From assembly GCF_010731735.1 (NCBI RefSeq), contig NZ_AP022588.1, positions 3,162,001 to 3,226,000 of the forward strand: DNA of 64,000 bases, given 5' to 3'. Both the position numbers and the translations under genes were made by a program. Below, one piece after another: positions 8,917-24,149 of this stretch. The first letter of the stretch is position 1. Every line of letters starts with the position of its first letter. The DNA comes from Mycolicibacterium sediminis. GTDB taxonomy: Bacteria; Actinomycetota; Actinomycetes; Mycobacteriales; Mycobacteriaceae. The notes under the pieces are model-generated. The model was not told the DNA's origin. It did not search any database and was given only the letters and a program-made list of their open reading frames with translations.

Positions 8917-9669
8917 TTGAGCGTGGAACGACCGGACCTCCTGGTCCGTCTAGATGCTGCGGCGGAGGCGATCAGATCGCTGAACACGCTCCTCGCGGCC
9001 GAGGAGTCGCTGGACGACGTGCTCAAGAAGGTGGCCCTCAACGCCGTACGCGCGGTGTCCGACGCGGACGCGGTGTCCATCACCGAACTTCAGGACGAGC
9101 CCGTGCGCACCGCGGCGTCGACCGACGACGGCGTCGTGGCCCTGGACCAGGAGCAGTACGACTCCGGCCGCGGTCCCTGCCTGGAGGCCGCGAGGACCCG
9201 CCAACCCGTGCGGGTCACCATGCGGGCCGACGGCCAGCGGTGGCCCGAGTTCGTCGAGGCGGCCCGCGCGGCCGGGGTACACGCCACCCTGTCGATTCCG
9301 CTGATCGTGCCATCCCCGGCCAGCGGGGAGGACGAACTGGTCGGCTCGCTGAACGCCTACAGCAGGTCGACGGAGGCCTTCGACGTCATCGACGAGAAGA
9401 TCATGGGCCTCTACACCGAGGCTGCCGCCCGCGCCATTGCGGAAGCGCACCGTTGGCAACGGCTCCGGGACACGGTGGAGCAGTTGGAGACCGCGCTGAC
9501 GTCCCGCACGGAGATCGATCAGGCCAAGGGAGTGCTTCGCACGCTCTACGGCGGCACGGCCGACGATGCGTTCGCGCGCATGGTGGACCGGTCCCAGCGG
9601 GAGAACGTCAAGCTGCGTGACATCGCGCTACGGATCCTCGCCGAGGTCGACCGTCGAGGCGAGGACTAG
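8917..9669 (+). CDS. GAF and ANTAR domain regulator
   Basis: The roughly 250-residue protein has an N-terminal GAF sensor domain (about residues 25-165). A C-terminal ANTAR RNA-binding domain follows (about 185-245), with the characteristic SRTEIDQAKGVLRTLYG and a final aromatic/leucine-rich helix. ANTAR proteins act by binding paired RNA hairpins to prevent termination, and in mycobacteria this GAF-ANTAR layout is common. Several non-ATG starts are possible (TTG 8911, TTG 8917, GTG 8923). 8917 is preferred because GGAAGG sits about 8 bases upstream. It appears to be a single-gene unit with its own promoter. Confidence 0.85.
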   Translation: MSVERPDLLVRLDAAAEAIRSLNTLLAAEESLDDVLKKVALNAVRAVSDADAVSITELQDEPVRTAASTDDGVVALDQEQYDSGRGPCLEAARTRQPVRVTMRADGQRWPEFVEAARAAGVHATLSIPLIVPSPASGEDELVGSLNAYSRSTEAFDVIDEKIMGLYTEAAARAIAEAHRWQRLRDTVEQLETALTSRTEIDQAKGVLRTLYGGTADDAFARMVDRSQRENVKLRDIALRILAEVDRRGED

Positions 9670-9823
9670 AACCGCTGTCGGACAACTTCTCTCGTCGTCC
9701 GGCTCGTCCACGTTTTGCGAGACCGTCCCCGGGTAAGGGTTGCTTCAGGACGGCAGAAGTGACCGGTCACTCCGGCCGTTCAGGCCTCGCCGGCCGAGCA
9801 AGGTGCCGGCGGGGCCGCCCAGG

Positions 9824-10303
9824 TCAGTTCTTCGAACGGGCGTCGTGCGTCCAGTCCGAGGCGGTCACGTCGTCGAGCGTCACGAGCACTTCGACGTCGC
9901 CGCGGTGGTGCGGCAGAGCGGGCGACACCACGGTGCGGACCTCGTAGCCGTCGACGTGGCGCCACGACAGGGACCGTCCCGCCACGTCCGCCAAAGCCGA
10001 GGTGCTGCCGGGTGGGCAGGCGTCGGGCACCGCGAACAGGGTGCTCACCAGGCGGCCCACCGGATTGGAACGCAAGCCGATCATCGCGGCGAACGCCGGA
10101 TTCGCGTACACGATCTGGCCGCCCGTACCGACGCCGAGCACCGGCGTCTGCAACTGGTCGAGCACCGCGCGCGCCGGGGTCACGTCCAGGTACTGCGCCG
10201 AGGCCGTTCCGTCACTCCACGTCGAAGTAGGCATGGAAGTGGAGACGGGCGCCAGCGGCGAAACCGAACCCCGACGCGCTGTGGCACCCCTCACACGGGT
10301 CAC
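9824..10303 (-). CDS. PAS domain protein
   Basis: The reading frame gives 159 residues. A single PAS fold lies at about residues 45-150 ([20 protein letters not shown] near its start). There is no recognisable output domain, so this is an isolated sensor module or a partner protein. A GTG at 10303 overlaps the RNase HI stop codon in a GTGA arrangement, suggesting translational coupling. An internal ATG at 10234 is an alternative start and would give 136 residues. The 154 bases between this gene and the GAF-ANTAR stop hold nothing I can identify. Confidence 0.7.
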   Translation of the reverse strand: MTRVRGATARRGSVSPLAPVSTSMPTSTWSDGTASAQYLDVTPARAVLDQLQTPVLGVGTGGQIVYANPAFAAMIGLRSNPVGRLVSTLFAVPDACPPGSTSALADVAGRSLSWRHVDGYEVRTVVSPALPHHRGDVEVLVTLDDVTASDWTHDARSKN

Positions 10304-10767
10304 CGCATCGGCGCGTCGATGGCCTCCTGCATCCCGCGAGTGGCCAGTTCATCGGCCAATTCGTTGTCGGGGACGCCGGCGTGCCCCTTCACCCAGAACC
10401 ACTCGACGTCGTGCTGGGCGCACGCCGCCTGCAGGCGCTGCCAGAGGTCCACGTTCTTCACCGGCTGCTTGGCGGCGGTCAGCCACCCGTTGCGCTCCCA
10501 GCCGAGGACCCACTTGGTGATCCCGTTCCGGACGTATGTGCTGTCGGTGTACAGGTGCACGACGACCGGCCTGGTGAGCGCCTCCAGCGCCATGATGGGT
10601 GCGGTCAGTTCCATCCGGTTGTTGCTGGTCGAACCGGGGTCGCCGCCACACATCTCGCGAACATGCTGACGCATGCGCAGCACCGCACCCCAGCCGCCCG
10701 GCCCGGGGTTCGGCCGGCAGCCGCCGTCGGTGTGGATGACCACCACGTCCTCTCCTGACTCGCCCAT
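10300..10767 (-). CDS. rnhA: ribonuclease HI
   Basis: The 155-residue RNase HI cleaves RNA in RNA-DNA hybrids. The four acidic catalytic positions are visible: Asp14 in HTDGG, Glu in RMELTA, Asp in YTDSTYV and the C-terminal Asp in DNELAD. The WVKGHAG loop is also present. It covers the full single-domain family length. ATG 10767 is used here. A GTG at 10788 and a GTG nearer the VVIHTDGG strand, which is preceded by AGGAG, are alternatives. It overlaps the downstream PAS gene and lies 54 bases beyond the polyketide operon's last gene. Confidence 0.93.
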   Translation of the reverse strand: MGESGEDVVVIHTDGGCRPNPGPGGWGAVLRMRQHVREMCGGDPGSTSNNRMELTAPIMALEALTRPVVVHLYTDSTYVRNGITKWVLGWERNGWLTAAKQPVKNVDLWQRLQAACAQHDVEWFWVKGHAGVPDNELADELATRGMQEAIDAPMR

Positions 10768-10821
10768 GACCGCTGAGGATAGGACCACCGTCGCCCGTCC
10801 CCGCGGGCGACGCGCGGGTCG

Positions 10822-11460
10822 CTACCGCTCCGGCTGCGCCGACATGAGCGCGGTCCGCACCGACATGCCGAGGTCCTCGTGCCGCAGCGTGGTGATGCGG
10901 CGTCCGGGCTGCACCGCGTCCTTCACCGGAGACGTCAGGTCGCCCAGCGAGTGCGCCGTCGCATCGATGTCGGACACCGTGTGGGTCAGACCCCACAGCG
11001 CTGACGGGCCGGTCGTCGACGACTCGGGAGACCCGACGACCTCGACGATCACCTCGCCGAGTCGGAAGAACACCTGCCGCATCGGGCGGCCCCCGAGGTG
11101 GGCGTCGCGTTCCCGGCGCGGATGGGTGCCGATCGTGGCCAGCGATGCGACGGTCCGGCCCAGGTCCGGGGTCAGCAGCACGACGTGATCGATCGCCAGG
11201 ACCCCGTTGGGATGGATTTGGCCGGGGGCGGCGACCTCGGCCGCCGGGGTCGTCGGGATGCCGTCGACGTCGGTGACCTCGTCGGGCACTCCGCGCAGTG
11301 ACCAGCCGACGAGTCCGGTCCCACGCTCGCGTCCGACCAACCGGACGCCGACGCCACCGATCCTGCAGACGGCGTCCGAGCCCACGTGGAAGCCGGCGTG
11401 AACCCACGCCTCCACCGGATCGGCCACCTCGAACCCGGCGACGGCGGGCGCGGTGCTCAC
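10822..11460 (-). CDS. VOC (glyoxalase/bleomycin-resistance fold) family protein
   Basis: The 212-residue product has a vicinal-oxygen-chelate style fold, with an NGVLAIDHVVLLTPDLGRT strand-helix unit near residue 90 and a late HTVSDIDATAHSLG segment. The GTG at 11460 overlaps the permease stop codon by the GTGA pattern, so it is translationally coupled to the ABC exporter. It is the last gene of the halogenase/PKS/exporter operon. By family it could be a self-resistance or small ring-modifying protein. The metal ligands are not clear enough to predict chemistry. Confidence 0.78.
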   Translation of the reverse strand: MSTAPAVAGFEVADPVEAWVHAGFHVGSDAVCRIGGVGVRLVGRERGTGLVGWSLRGVPDEVTDVDGIPTTPAAEVAAPGQIHPNGVLAIDHVVLLTPDLGRTVASLATIGTHPRRERDAHLGGRPMRQVFFRLGEVIVEVVGSPESSTTGPSALWGLTHTVSDIDATAHSLGDLTSPVKDAVQPGRRITTLRHEDLGMSVRTALMSAQPER

Positions 11461-12314
11461 CTCTTGTCCGACCACCGGAACACCCGCAGGCAGCAGAACA
11501 GGCCGACGACGCTCCACGTGGCGAGGACCAGGAAGATCCGGCCGTGCTCCCAGGTGCCCGCCGGCTCGAAGATCACCATCTCCGGGGGCAGGAGCACCGA
11601 GCGGAACCCCTGCGCCATCCACTTGACCGGGAAGACGGACCCGATGGCCAGCATCCAGGCCGGCAGCACCATCAGCGGCACGTACGTCCCGGACACGAAC
11701 TGCAGACCCACCGCGGGCCCGTTCGTCATCACCGCCGCCGACACCGCATTGCTCGCGAAGTTGCTGATGAAGATGCCCAGTAGCGAACAGCTGGTGATGC
11801 CGAGGACGAACACCCACGTCAGCGTCCACCACCCGAGGAGGTCCGAGGGCAGCTGGAGCTTGAAGACGAAGACGCCGACCAGCAGCAGGATGATCGCCTC
11901 GGCCAGGCTCGCGATGGCCACCAGCGCGATCTTCCCGACGAAGTACGACGTGGCGGTCGCGGGCGTGCCACGCAGTCGCCGCAGCGCGCCGGTGTCCCGG
12001 TCGGCGGCGACGCTGATGCCCAGGTTGATGAACGACGTCGAGAGCACGCCGTAGGCGAGCATGCTCGCGGCGATCACGGCGCCGGTACTGGTGTCGGTGT
12101 TCGGCAGCTTCGCCGAGAAGATCGAGCCGAGCAGGATGCAGATGATCGCCGGCATCGAGAACGTGAGGACCAGCTGCTCGGGGCGCCGGTAGAACATCTT
12201 CAGTTCCGGGACGACGCGCGACAGTCCGATGCGCAACGGCGACGGCAGCGCGGACGCCGACGTCGACCCGCGGGCGCGGTGCCGAGCCGGGCTGGGCGCC
12301 TGGTCGGTGGCCAT
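11457..12314 (-). CDS. ABC-2 type permease, DrrB-like drug exporter subunit
   Basis: The 285-residue membrane protein has about six hydrophobic helices, typical of an ABC-2 permease. These include a first helix with FSMPAIICILLGSIFS and a central group around SLLGIFISNFASNAVS. The ATG at 12314 overlaps the last base of the ATPase stop codon, so the pair is translated together. The pair resembles daunorubicin-resistance exporters (DrrA/DrrB) and mycobacterial lipid exporters of the same class. The co-operonic polyketide synthase suggests that its product is the cargo. Confidence 0.9.
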   Translation of the reverse strand: MATDQAPSPARHRARGSTSASALPSPLRIGLSRVVPELKMFYRRPEQLVLTFSMPAIICILLGSIFSAKLPNTDTSTGAVIAASMLAYGVLSTSFINLGISVAADRDTGALRRLRGTPATATSYFVGKIALVAIASLAEAIILLLVGVFVFKLQLPSDLLGWWTLTWVFVLGITSCSLLGIFISNFASNAVSAAVMTNGPAVGLQFVSGTYVPLMVLPAWMLAIGSVFPVKWMAQGFRSVLLPPEMVIFEPAGTWEHGRIFLVLATWSVVGLFCCLRVFRWSDKR

Positions 12315-13161
12315 CACCGAGCGCCGATCAGATGCATGTACGCATCCTCGAGGGTCGGTCGCGTGACCGTCAGCTCGGCCAGCTCGACCCCGTTGGCCGA
12401 GCGTTGCCTGATCAGCTCGGTCGGGTGGGAGGTCACCTCGACGTGCACCCGGTCGCCCTCCATCCACCGGACGGTGGCGGCCGAGTTCGCGTGCGCCGTC
12501 AGTCGTTCCGGCGAGTCCACCGCCACCACGCGACCCTGGGCGATCACGGCGACGCGGTCGGCGAGCGCCGCGGCCTCCTCCAGGTAGTGGGTGGTCAGCA
12601 CGATGGTCGTCCCGTCGCGGGCGAGCAACCTGATGAGGTCCCAGAACTGTCGGCGCGCCTCGGGGTCGAACCCCGTGGTCGGTTCGTCGAGGAACAGCAG
12701 CTCGGGCATGGCGATGATGCCGAGTGCGACGTCCAGCCTGCGCCGCTGCCCACCGGACAGCGTCCGCACCTTCGACGTCGACGTGGCCCCGAGACCGACC
12801 AGTTCGAGCACCTCGCCGGGATCGCGCACCTCGGCGTAGCACCCGGCGAACATGCGCACGGTCTCGGACACCGTCAGCATCCCGAAGTCGCTCGCCTCCT
12901 GCAGCACGATCCCGATCCTGGCCCGCCAGTTCCTGCCCGCGGCGCCGGGATCCTCTCCCAGGACGCGGACGTCACCCGAGTCGCGCTTCCGGTGGCCCTC
13001 GAGGATCTCGATCGTGGTCGACTTGCCCGCGCCGTTGGGGCCGAGGATCGCCACGACCTCGCCGTAGCCGACGTCGAGGTCGAGGTCCCGTACCGCGTGC
13101 AGGCGGCCGTACGTCTTGCACAGGCCGCGCACCCGAACGGCGTTCGACCGGTCTGCGTTGG

Positions 13162-13165
<4 letters not shown>
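12314..13165 (-). CDS. ABC transporter ATP-binding protein, DrrA-like
   Basis: The 283-residue ATPase has Walker A GPNGAGKST (about residue 42), a Q-loop (IVLQEASDFG), the signature LSGGQRRRL, Walker B LLFLDEP and an H-loop (LTTHY). A C-terminal regulatory extension of about 70 residues is characteristic of DrrA-type subunits. Its ATG overlaps the end of the polyketide synthase gene by 4 bases and its stop overlaps the permease start. It provides energy for export of the polyketide cluster's product. This role is inferred from gene order. Confidence 0.93.
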
Positions 13166-18702
<5,537 letters not shown>

Positions 18703-18751
18703 CCTCTTCTACACCGCATGGTTCTCATCCTGGGGCACGCCCGGTCGGGGG

Positions 18752-20518
18752 TCAGTGCGCCAGAGCGGTACTGAGCACCCAGTCCGTGCTGATCGGGTTC
18801 GTCGACTGCTCCTGGCGGTAGATCGACCGCAGGTCACGCACCAGGCCGTCCCGCTGCCAGGCCTGCACCTGTGCCATCACGCCGTCGTCCGAGTAGTTCG
18901 AGGACTTCTCGGCGAGGACCGTGTCGATCATCTGGCCGGCGACCTGGCGGAGGAGCCGGGCGTTCGCGTCGAACTCGTCGTCGAACCGCTCCGACTCGCC
19001 GATCATCGCGTGGTGCAGCGTCACCATGAAGTCGAGCGGCGAGTACAGGTCCACGAAGTCGACCGGAGATCCGGCGCCCTCGACGGCCGCCCATTCTCGG
19101 AAGAAGGCCTGCATCCGATTGCTGAGGTCGATGAGTCCCTGCAGGTGCGGGACGAACGCCGGATCGTCGGCGACCCGGGTGAACCGGTCATTGCTGTAGA
19201 GGAATCCGACGAAGCCCCAGTAGAAGGCGATGTCCCAGATCACCTTCGCCGACATCACGGTCGGCGATCCCATCAGCACGTACTGGTCGCGGTAGATGTT
19301 GAGCCACATGTCGGTCAGCGACCGGAAGAGGGAGTCGCTGATCGCCGATCGGGCGACGACCTCCTCGCCGTCGAGGTCTCGACCGATCATGTCGGTGAGC
19401 AGCCCGTTGCCGATCGCGACCAGGTCGAGGCCCGAGGAGTACAGCGGGTCGAGGAAGACGCCGGCGTCGCCGGTGACGCCCCACCGGTCACGACCGTCGA
19501 ATGCCTTGGTCACCGTGTGGCTGTAGTGCTTCATCACCCGGAAGTCCATGATCAGGTCGTCGTACTTCGCGACCTCGGACGCGCACTGCGGCTCGTGCTC
19601 GGCGAGCCAGGCCTTGGCCTTGGCCAGCGTGTTGAATCCGTCGAACGCGTGGAAGGCGGGATCGGCGACGATGCCGACGCTGGTGGCCCCGGAGGCGAGG
19701 CGGATGAGCCACACCCAATAGCCCTCGCCCATCAGATGATTGGTGGAGAAGGAGCGGTCGCCCTCGTCGAGGCGCGCGTGCCAGGCCGGGTCGTCACTCC
19801 ACTGCCCGACGTTGATCTCCGCGGCGACCCGGAACCACGCCGCGTTGCACGCATGTCCGTTGTCGCGTTTGAGGTTCAGCTCCCGCGGCAGCGTGCGGTT
19901 GCGGCCCGACGCGTCGACGACCCAGCGCGCCGTCGTCCGGGTGACGGCGTCGTCGCTCTGGATCGACAGGGTGTGCGGGGTGTCGTCGGAACCCACGTCG
20001 ATCGACCGGACCCGACCGACCACCATGTCGACACCCGCTGCGACGCATCGGCGATGCAGTTCGTTCTCCAACCGGCCGCGGTCGATCTGGTAGGTCGTCT
20101 GCGACGTGAACGTCGAGCTGCCGAGTTCCACCCGCTGGGTGATGTCGGTGTTGCCCGCCCCGGAGAAGAACATCCGCAGGCCCATCTTGCGGATCTGGGA
20201 GTCCCGGAGATGGTCGGCCATGCCCAGCCGGTCCCGGAGGTAGTGAGCGGAGACCTCGACGGTGGATTCGCCGACCGTGTGGGTGATCTCGGCGACGGGG
20301 TGCGGAGTCGGTTCGACGATCAGCACCCGGGTGTCCGGGCGCGCGGATCGCAGTTCGAGGGCGAGGGTGAGGGCCGCGACGCCCCCTCCGACGATGCTGA
20401 CGTCGTGGTCGGTGCCGGCGGACCCGGACCCGGCTGCGGACAGGCGGCTCTTGATCTTGCGCGCGAGCGCTTCCCGGGCCTCGGAACTGAGCTGCGACAG
20501 CTGCGATTGCACGTCCAT
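18752..20518 (-). CDS. flavin-dependent halogenase-like FAD enzyme
   Basis: The 588-residue enzyme has an FAD site GGGVAAL (44-50) preceded by a 38-residue helical N-terminal extension. It also has GESTV at 83-87 and Lys111 at the place of the catalytic lysine of tryptophan halogenases. A WVWLI at 268-272 corresponds to WxWxIP with Arg273 instead of Pro, and GDAGVFLDPLYSSG lies near 350. These features belong to the tryptophan halogenase-like flavoproteins. It is the first gene of the polyketide operon, 49 bases before the synthase, with AAAGGG before its ATG. It could halogenate or hydroxylate a carrier-bound intermediate. The altered motif leaves the chemistry open. Confidence 0.82.
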   Translation of the reverse strand: MDVQSQLSQLSSEAREALARKIKSRLSAAGSGSAGTDHDVSIVGGGVAALTLALELRSARPDTRVLIVEPTPHPVAEITHTVGESTVEVSAHYLRDRLGMADHLRDSQIRKMGLRMFFSGAGNTDITQRVELGSSTFTSQTTYQIDRGRLENELHRRCVAAGVDMVVGRVRSIDVGSDDTPHTLSIQSDDAVTRTTARWVVDASGRNRTLPRELNLKRDNGHACNAAWFRVAAEINVGQWSDDPAWHARLDEGDRSFSTNHLMGEGYWVWLIRLASGATSVGIVADPAFHAFDGFNTLAKAKAWLAEHEPQCASEVAKYDDLIMDFRVMKHYSHTVTKAFDGRDRWGVTGDAGVFLDPLYSSGLDLVAIGNGLLTDMIGRDLDGEEVVARSAISDSLFRSLTDMWLNIYRDQYVLMGSPTVMSAKVIWDIAFYWGFVGFLYSNDRFTRVADDPAFVPHLQGLIDLSNRMQAFFREWAAVEGAGSPVDFVDLYSPLDFMVTLHHAMIGESERFDDEFDANARLLRQVAGQMIDTVLAEKSSNYSDDGVMAQVQAWQRDGLVRDLRSIYRQEQSTNPISTDWVLSTALAH

Positions 20519-20697
20519 GCAACACCCTTTCCCACGGCGGGTCGACGAAGTCGTTCAGTATTCGAACCTAACACGAAACGGGGCCTCTGCCAGCGACGAC
20601 GGCAGCGCGACGGCACCGGCGAAGACGCTGTTCGGGGCGTTGACATAGGCCGGCCCTGCGGTTCGGGAAGGCTCGCGTCAATATTGTGACCGAACCC

Positions 20698-22020
20698 TTA
20701 CGTCTGACCCTTCTCGACGTCGGAGGGCGCCGGATCCCGCTGGGGGACCGGCAGGTCGCCGTGGGCTTCCTCGGCCGGCGGCGGCACGGGCGGACGGTGC
20801 CGGCCGTAGACGAACTCGAAGATCGGCGAGGCCATCAGCGTGGTGACGATCGCGACGATGACGAGGATGGTGAACAGCGTCGGGGTGATGATCCCCGCCT
20901 GCAGGCCGATGTTGAGCAGGATGAGTTCGATCAGGCCGCGGGCGTTCATGAGTGCGCCGAGTGCGACGGACTCGCGCATCGGGACCTTGTTCAGCCGTGC
21001 GGCCACCGTGCACGCGACACCCTTTCCGGCGATGGACACCACAAGCAGACCCAGGGTCAGTGCCCACAGCGCCGGGGTGTCGACCAGCCCGATCTGGGTG
21101 TTCAGCCCGGAGTAGACGAAGAAAAGGGGCAGCAGGAACGTGGTGGTAATCGGCTCGACGGTGGCGGTGAAGCGCTTGGCGAAGAAGCCCGAGGGCATGG
21201 CCACGCCGAGCAGGAACGCCCCGAAGATCGCGTAGATCCCGATGACGTCGGTGATCCAGGCGCACAGCATCAGCAGGCCGAGCACGACGCTCAGGACCGG
21301 AGCGCTGATGCTCTGGGCGCGTTCGGTCATCGGGCCGAGCTTGCCGAGGACACGCCGGCCGATCGTCAGGACGATCAGGGTGTAGGCGATCCCGCCGCCG
21401 ATCGCCAGCACGGCCGTGGACGGGTTCCCGCGGTTGAGGGCCAGGACCACGGCCAGGATGCACCAGGAAATGGCGTCGTCGGTGGCACCGCAGGCGAGCG
21501 CGAGGGTGCCCAGCGACGTCCCCGAGAGGCGCTTCTCGAAGATGATCCTGGCGAGCATGGGAAAAGCGGTGGTGGCGATCGATGCGCCGAGGAACAGCAT
21601 CGCCATGACCAGCGTGACGTTCTCGCCGAAGAAGCTTCCGTCGGCCAGCAGCGGCGCAGCGATCAGCGCCCCCAGCGCGAGCGGGACGATGATGCCTGCC
21701 GCAGAGACGGCCGCAGCGGTGCCCGCGCGGTGCCTGATCAGGTCGACGTCGAAGTTCAGACCGATCAGGAACATGTAGAGCACCAGACCGATCTGCGCCA
21801 TGGTGTAGAGCACCGTGTTCGCCTGTCCCGGCGGGAACATCCACTCCTGCGCCCCGGGCGCGAACAGGCCGAACAGCGACGGACCGAGGACGACGCCCGC
21901 GATCATCTCGCCGACGACCTGCGGCTGGCCGACGCGCCGCGCCAGGATGCCCACCACGCGGCACGTCGCCAGGATGACGGCCAGACTCAGGAAGAAGTGG
22001 ATGGCGATCTCAGCGGGCAT
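20698..22020 (-). CDS. CPA2-family cation:proton antiporter
   Basis: The 440-residue protein has about 12-13 membrane helices. It contains the CPA2 features VGQPQVVGEMIAGVVLGPS near residue 30, a conserved GATDDAISW (paired Asp residues near 180), and NARGLIELILLN near 360. It exchanges Na+ or K+ for protons across the cytoplasmic membrane. The C-terminal tail of about 40 residues is polar and proline-rich, with no TrkA domains, unlike KefB/KefC. It lies upstream of the halogenase gene with a 179-base gap and is probably a separate unit. Confidence 0.9.
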   Translation of the reverse strand: MPAEIAIHFFLSLAVILATCRVVGILARRVGQPQVVGEMIAGVVLGPSLFGLFAPGAQEWMFPPGQANTVLYTMAQIGLVLYMFLIGLNFDVDLIRHRAGTAAAVSAAGIIVPLALGALIAAPLLADGSFFGENVTLVMAMLFLGASIATTAFPMLARIIFEKRLSGTSLGTLALACGATDDAISWCILAVVLALNRGNPSTAVLAIGGGIAYTLIVLTIGRRVLGKLGPMTERAQSISAPVLSVVLGLLMLCAWITDVIGIYAIFGAFLLGVAMPSGFFAKRFTATVEPITTTFLLPLFFVYSGLNTQIGLVDTPALWALTLGLLVVSIAGKGVACTVAARLNKVPMRESVALGALMNARGLIELILLNIGLQAGIITPTLFTILVIVAIVTTLMASPIFEFVYGRHRPPVPPPAEEAHGDLPVPQRDPAPSDVEKGQT

Positions 22021-22198
22021 CGGTTCGTCTTCCCTGGTTCGGCGGGGCGGTCGACGGTCAGTGGCGACGCTACGAGTGGGACCCCGGCACCGGAGGACCG
22101 GCGGCGGGACCCGTCATGAAGATGACACACGCCGTCGCGTCGCCGGCAGCGGGTTCACACTGTCACGGAGACGTTCCCGACAGGAAAGAGCACCGGCC

Positions 22199-23338
22199 AT
22201 GACCGCAGACCTCCCCGACAGCGCGCTCGAACTCCGGTCACTGGTGACCTCGGGCGGCACACTCGAACTGTCGCTGCACGAGGTGCCGGTGCCCGTTCCG
22301 GGCGACGACGAGGTGCTGGTCCGGGTGGAGGCGGCGCCCATCAACCCGTCGGATCTCGGGTTGCTGACCGCCGGCGCCGACATGGCGGCGGCGACGGTGG
22401 GCGGCTCGGCCGACCGCCCCGTCGTCTCGGCGCCGCTGCCCGAGGGTGCGCTCGACGGTCTTCGGGCGCGTCTCGACGCGTCGCTGCCCGTCGGGAACGA
22501 GGGGTCGGGCACGGTCGTGGCGGCGGGGTCGTCGGCCGGCGCCCAGGCGCTGCTCGGGAAGACGGTCGGCGTGGCGGGCGGCGCGATGTACTCGCAGTAC
22601 CGGCTGGTGAACGTCGCGGCGTGCCTGCCCCTGCCCGACGGTGCGACGGCAAGGGAGGGGGCGTCGTCGTTCGTCAACCCGCTCACCGCTCTCGGCATGG
22701 TGGAAACCATGCGGCGCGAGGGGCATTCGGCTCTGGTGCACACCGCCGCGGCGTCGAACCTCGGTCAGATGCTGGTGAAGATCTGCCATGCCGACGACGT
22801 GCCGCTGGTCAACGTCGTCCGCAAGCCCGAGCAGGTCGAGCTGCTGCGGGACCTGGGCGCGACGCACGTCTGCGACACGTCCTCGCCGACGTTCCCGGCG
22901 GACCTGCGCGAGGCCCTGATCGCGACGTCGGCCACCCTCGCGTTCGACGCCATCGGCGGCGGCACCCTCGCCGGCGACATCCTCAACGGCATGGAGGAGG
23001 CCGCCGGCGCCAGTGCCGCCGAGTACTCGCGCTACGGGTCGACGGTGCACAAGCAGGTGTACGTCTACGGCGGCCTCGACACCGGACCGACGGTGCTGCA
23101 CAGGCGGTTCGGCATGGCGTGGGGGATCGGCGGGTGGCTGCTCACCCCGTTCCTGCAGAACGCCGGCGGCGAGACGATCGCCCGGCTTCGGGCCCGGGTG
23201 GCCGACGAACTGACCACCACGTTCGCCAGCAGCTACACCCAGGAGGTGACGCTGCCGGGCATGCTCGCGCCCGAGGCGTTCACCGCCTACGTCAGACGTG
23301 CGACGGGGGAGAAGTTCCTCGTCACCCCGAACGGCTGA
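22199..23338 (+). CDS. zinc-type alcohol dehydrogenase-like / quinone oxidoreductase
   Basis: The 379-residue MDR-superfamily enzyme has a GroES-like N-terminal domain (about 10-150) with the INPSDLGLL motif. A Rossmann NAD(P) domain follows (about 165-320), with HTAAASNLGQMLVKI and a VNVVRK stretch. The zinc-binding cysteine cluster is absent, which points to the quinone-reductase branch. The ATG at 22199 follows CAGGAAAGAG. The 178 bases before it, divergent from the antiporter, hold no strong operator. The physiological substrate is unknown. Confidence 0.85.
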   Translation: MTADLPDSALELRSLVTSGGTLELSLHEVPVPVPGDDEVLVRVEAAPINPSDLGLLTAGADMAAATVGGSADRPVVSAPLPEGALDGLRARLDASLPVGNEGSGTVVAAGSSAGAQALLGKTVGVAGGAMYSQYRLVNVAACLPLPDGATAREGASSFVNPLTALGMVETMRREGHSALVHTAAASNLGQMLVKICHADDVPLVNVVRKPEQVELLRDLGATHVCDTSSPTFPADLREALIATSATLAFDAIGGGTLAGDILNGMEEAAGASAAEYSRYGSTVHKQVYVYGGLDTGPTVLHRRFGMAWGIGGWLLTPFLQNAGGETIARLRARVADELTTTFASSYTQEVTLPGMLAPEAFTAYVRRATGEKFLVTPNG

Positions 23339-23399
23339 CCGGTTGCCGGATCGGCAAGAACGTTTGCGGATCTGGGACGACGGGGGAATCGTCGTACCC

Positions 23400-24026
23400 A
23401 TGACCAATTCATCTCCGACGACGGATCACGGTGCCGACTGGGACAAGCGCTACTCCAGCGAGGAACAGCTGTTCAGCGGGCAGCCGAACGGGGCGCTCGT
23501 CACCGAGGTCGCCACCCTTCGGCCGGGCCGCGCCCTCGACGTCGGGTGCGGCGAGGGTGGGGACGCGGTGTGGCTGGCCCACCGGGGGTGGTCCGTGACG
23601 GCGCTCGACGTGTCCCGGGTCGCACTGGACCGCGCCGCCCGCCGCGCCGGTGAGATGGCCTCGCGGATCGACTTCGTCCACGCCGGCCTCCTGGACGCCG
23701 ACCTCGACCCCGGTTCGTTCGACCTGGTCACCGTCCACTATCCGGCTCTGCCCGCGACCCCGGGGCGCGAGGCCGAACGACTGCTTGCCGCGGCCGTGGT
23801 GCGGGGAGGAACCCTGCTCGTCGTGCACCACGCCGACGTCGACGCCGAAGCGGCGAAGGCCCACGGATTCGATCCGGCCGACTACGTCATGCCCGGCGAC
23901 GTCATGTCGGTCCTCGACGACGACTGGCTCGTCGAGGTGGACGAGCGGCGCCCGCGCGACGTGCCCACCGGCGGCGGATCCGGGCACTCGCACGACCTGG
24001 TGCTGCGTGCGCGGCGGGTTCGGTAG
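23400..24026 (+). CDS. class I SAM-dependent methyltransferase (TehB/thiopurine-like)
   Basis: The 208-residue Rossmann methyltransferase has motif I LDVGCGEGGDAVWLA (about residues 45-60), the acidic ALDVS strand and a FDLVTVHYPALPA motif IV. The opening WDKRYSSEEQLFSGQPN is shared with the TehB/thiopurine methyltransferase group that detoxifies oxyanions or thiols. It starts 61 bases after the oxidoreductase stop on the same strand. The ATG at 23400 is chosen because the upstream in-frame region overlaps the previous gene. Confidence 0.87.
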   Translation: MTNSSPTTDHGADWDKRYSSEEQLFSGQPNGALVTEVATLRPGRALDVGCGEGGDAVWLAHRGWSVTALDVSRVALDRAARRAGEMASRIDFVHAGLLDADLDPGSFDLVTVHYPALPATPGREAERLLAAAVVRGGTLLVVHHADVDAEAAKAHGFDPADYVMPGDVMSVLDDDWLVEVDERRPRDVPTGGGSGHSHDLVLRARRVR

Positions 24027-24149
24027 TCGCGCGAGGAAACCTCGATCGAACGCAGTAGTCAATAACGGGTGCTGATCGGCACCGTCGGCGCGACAATCAC
24101 TGACGGCCGGTCTTCGGTCATTCCTCGCGACCGACGATCGGACCGAACG

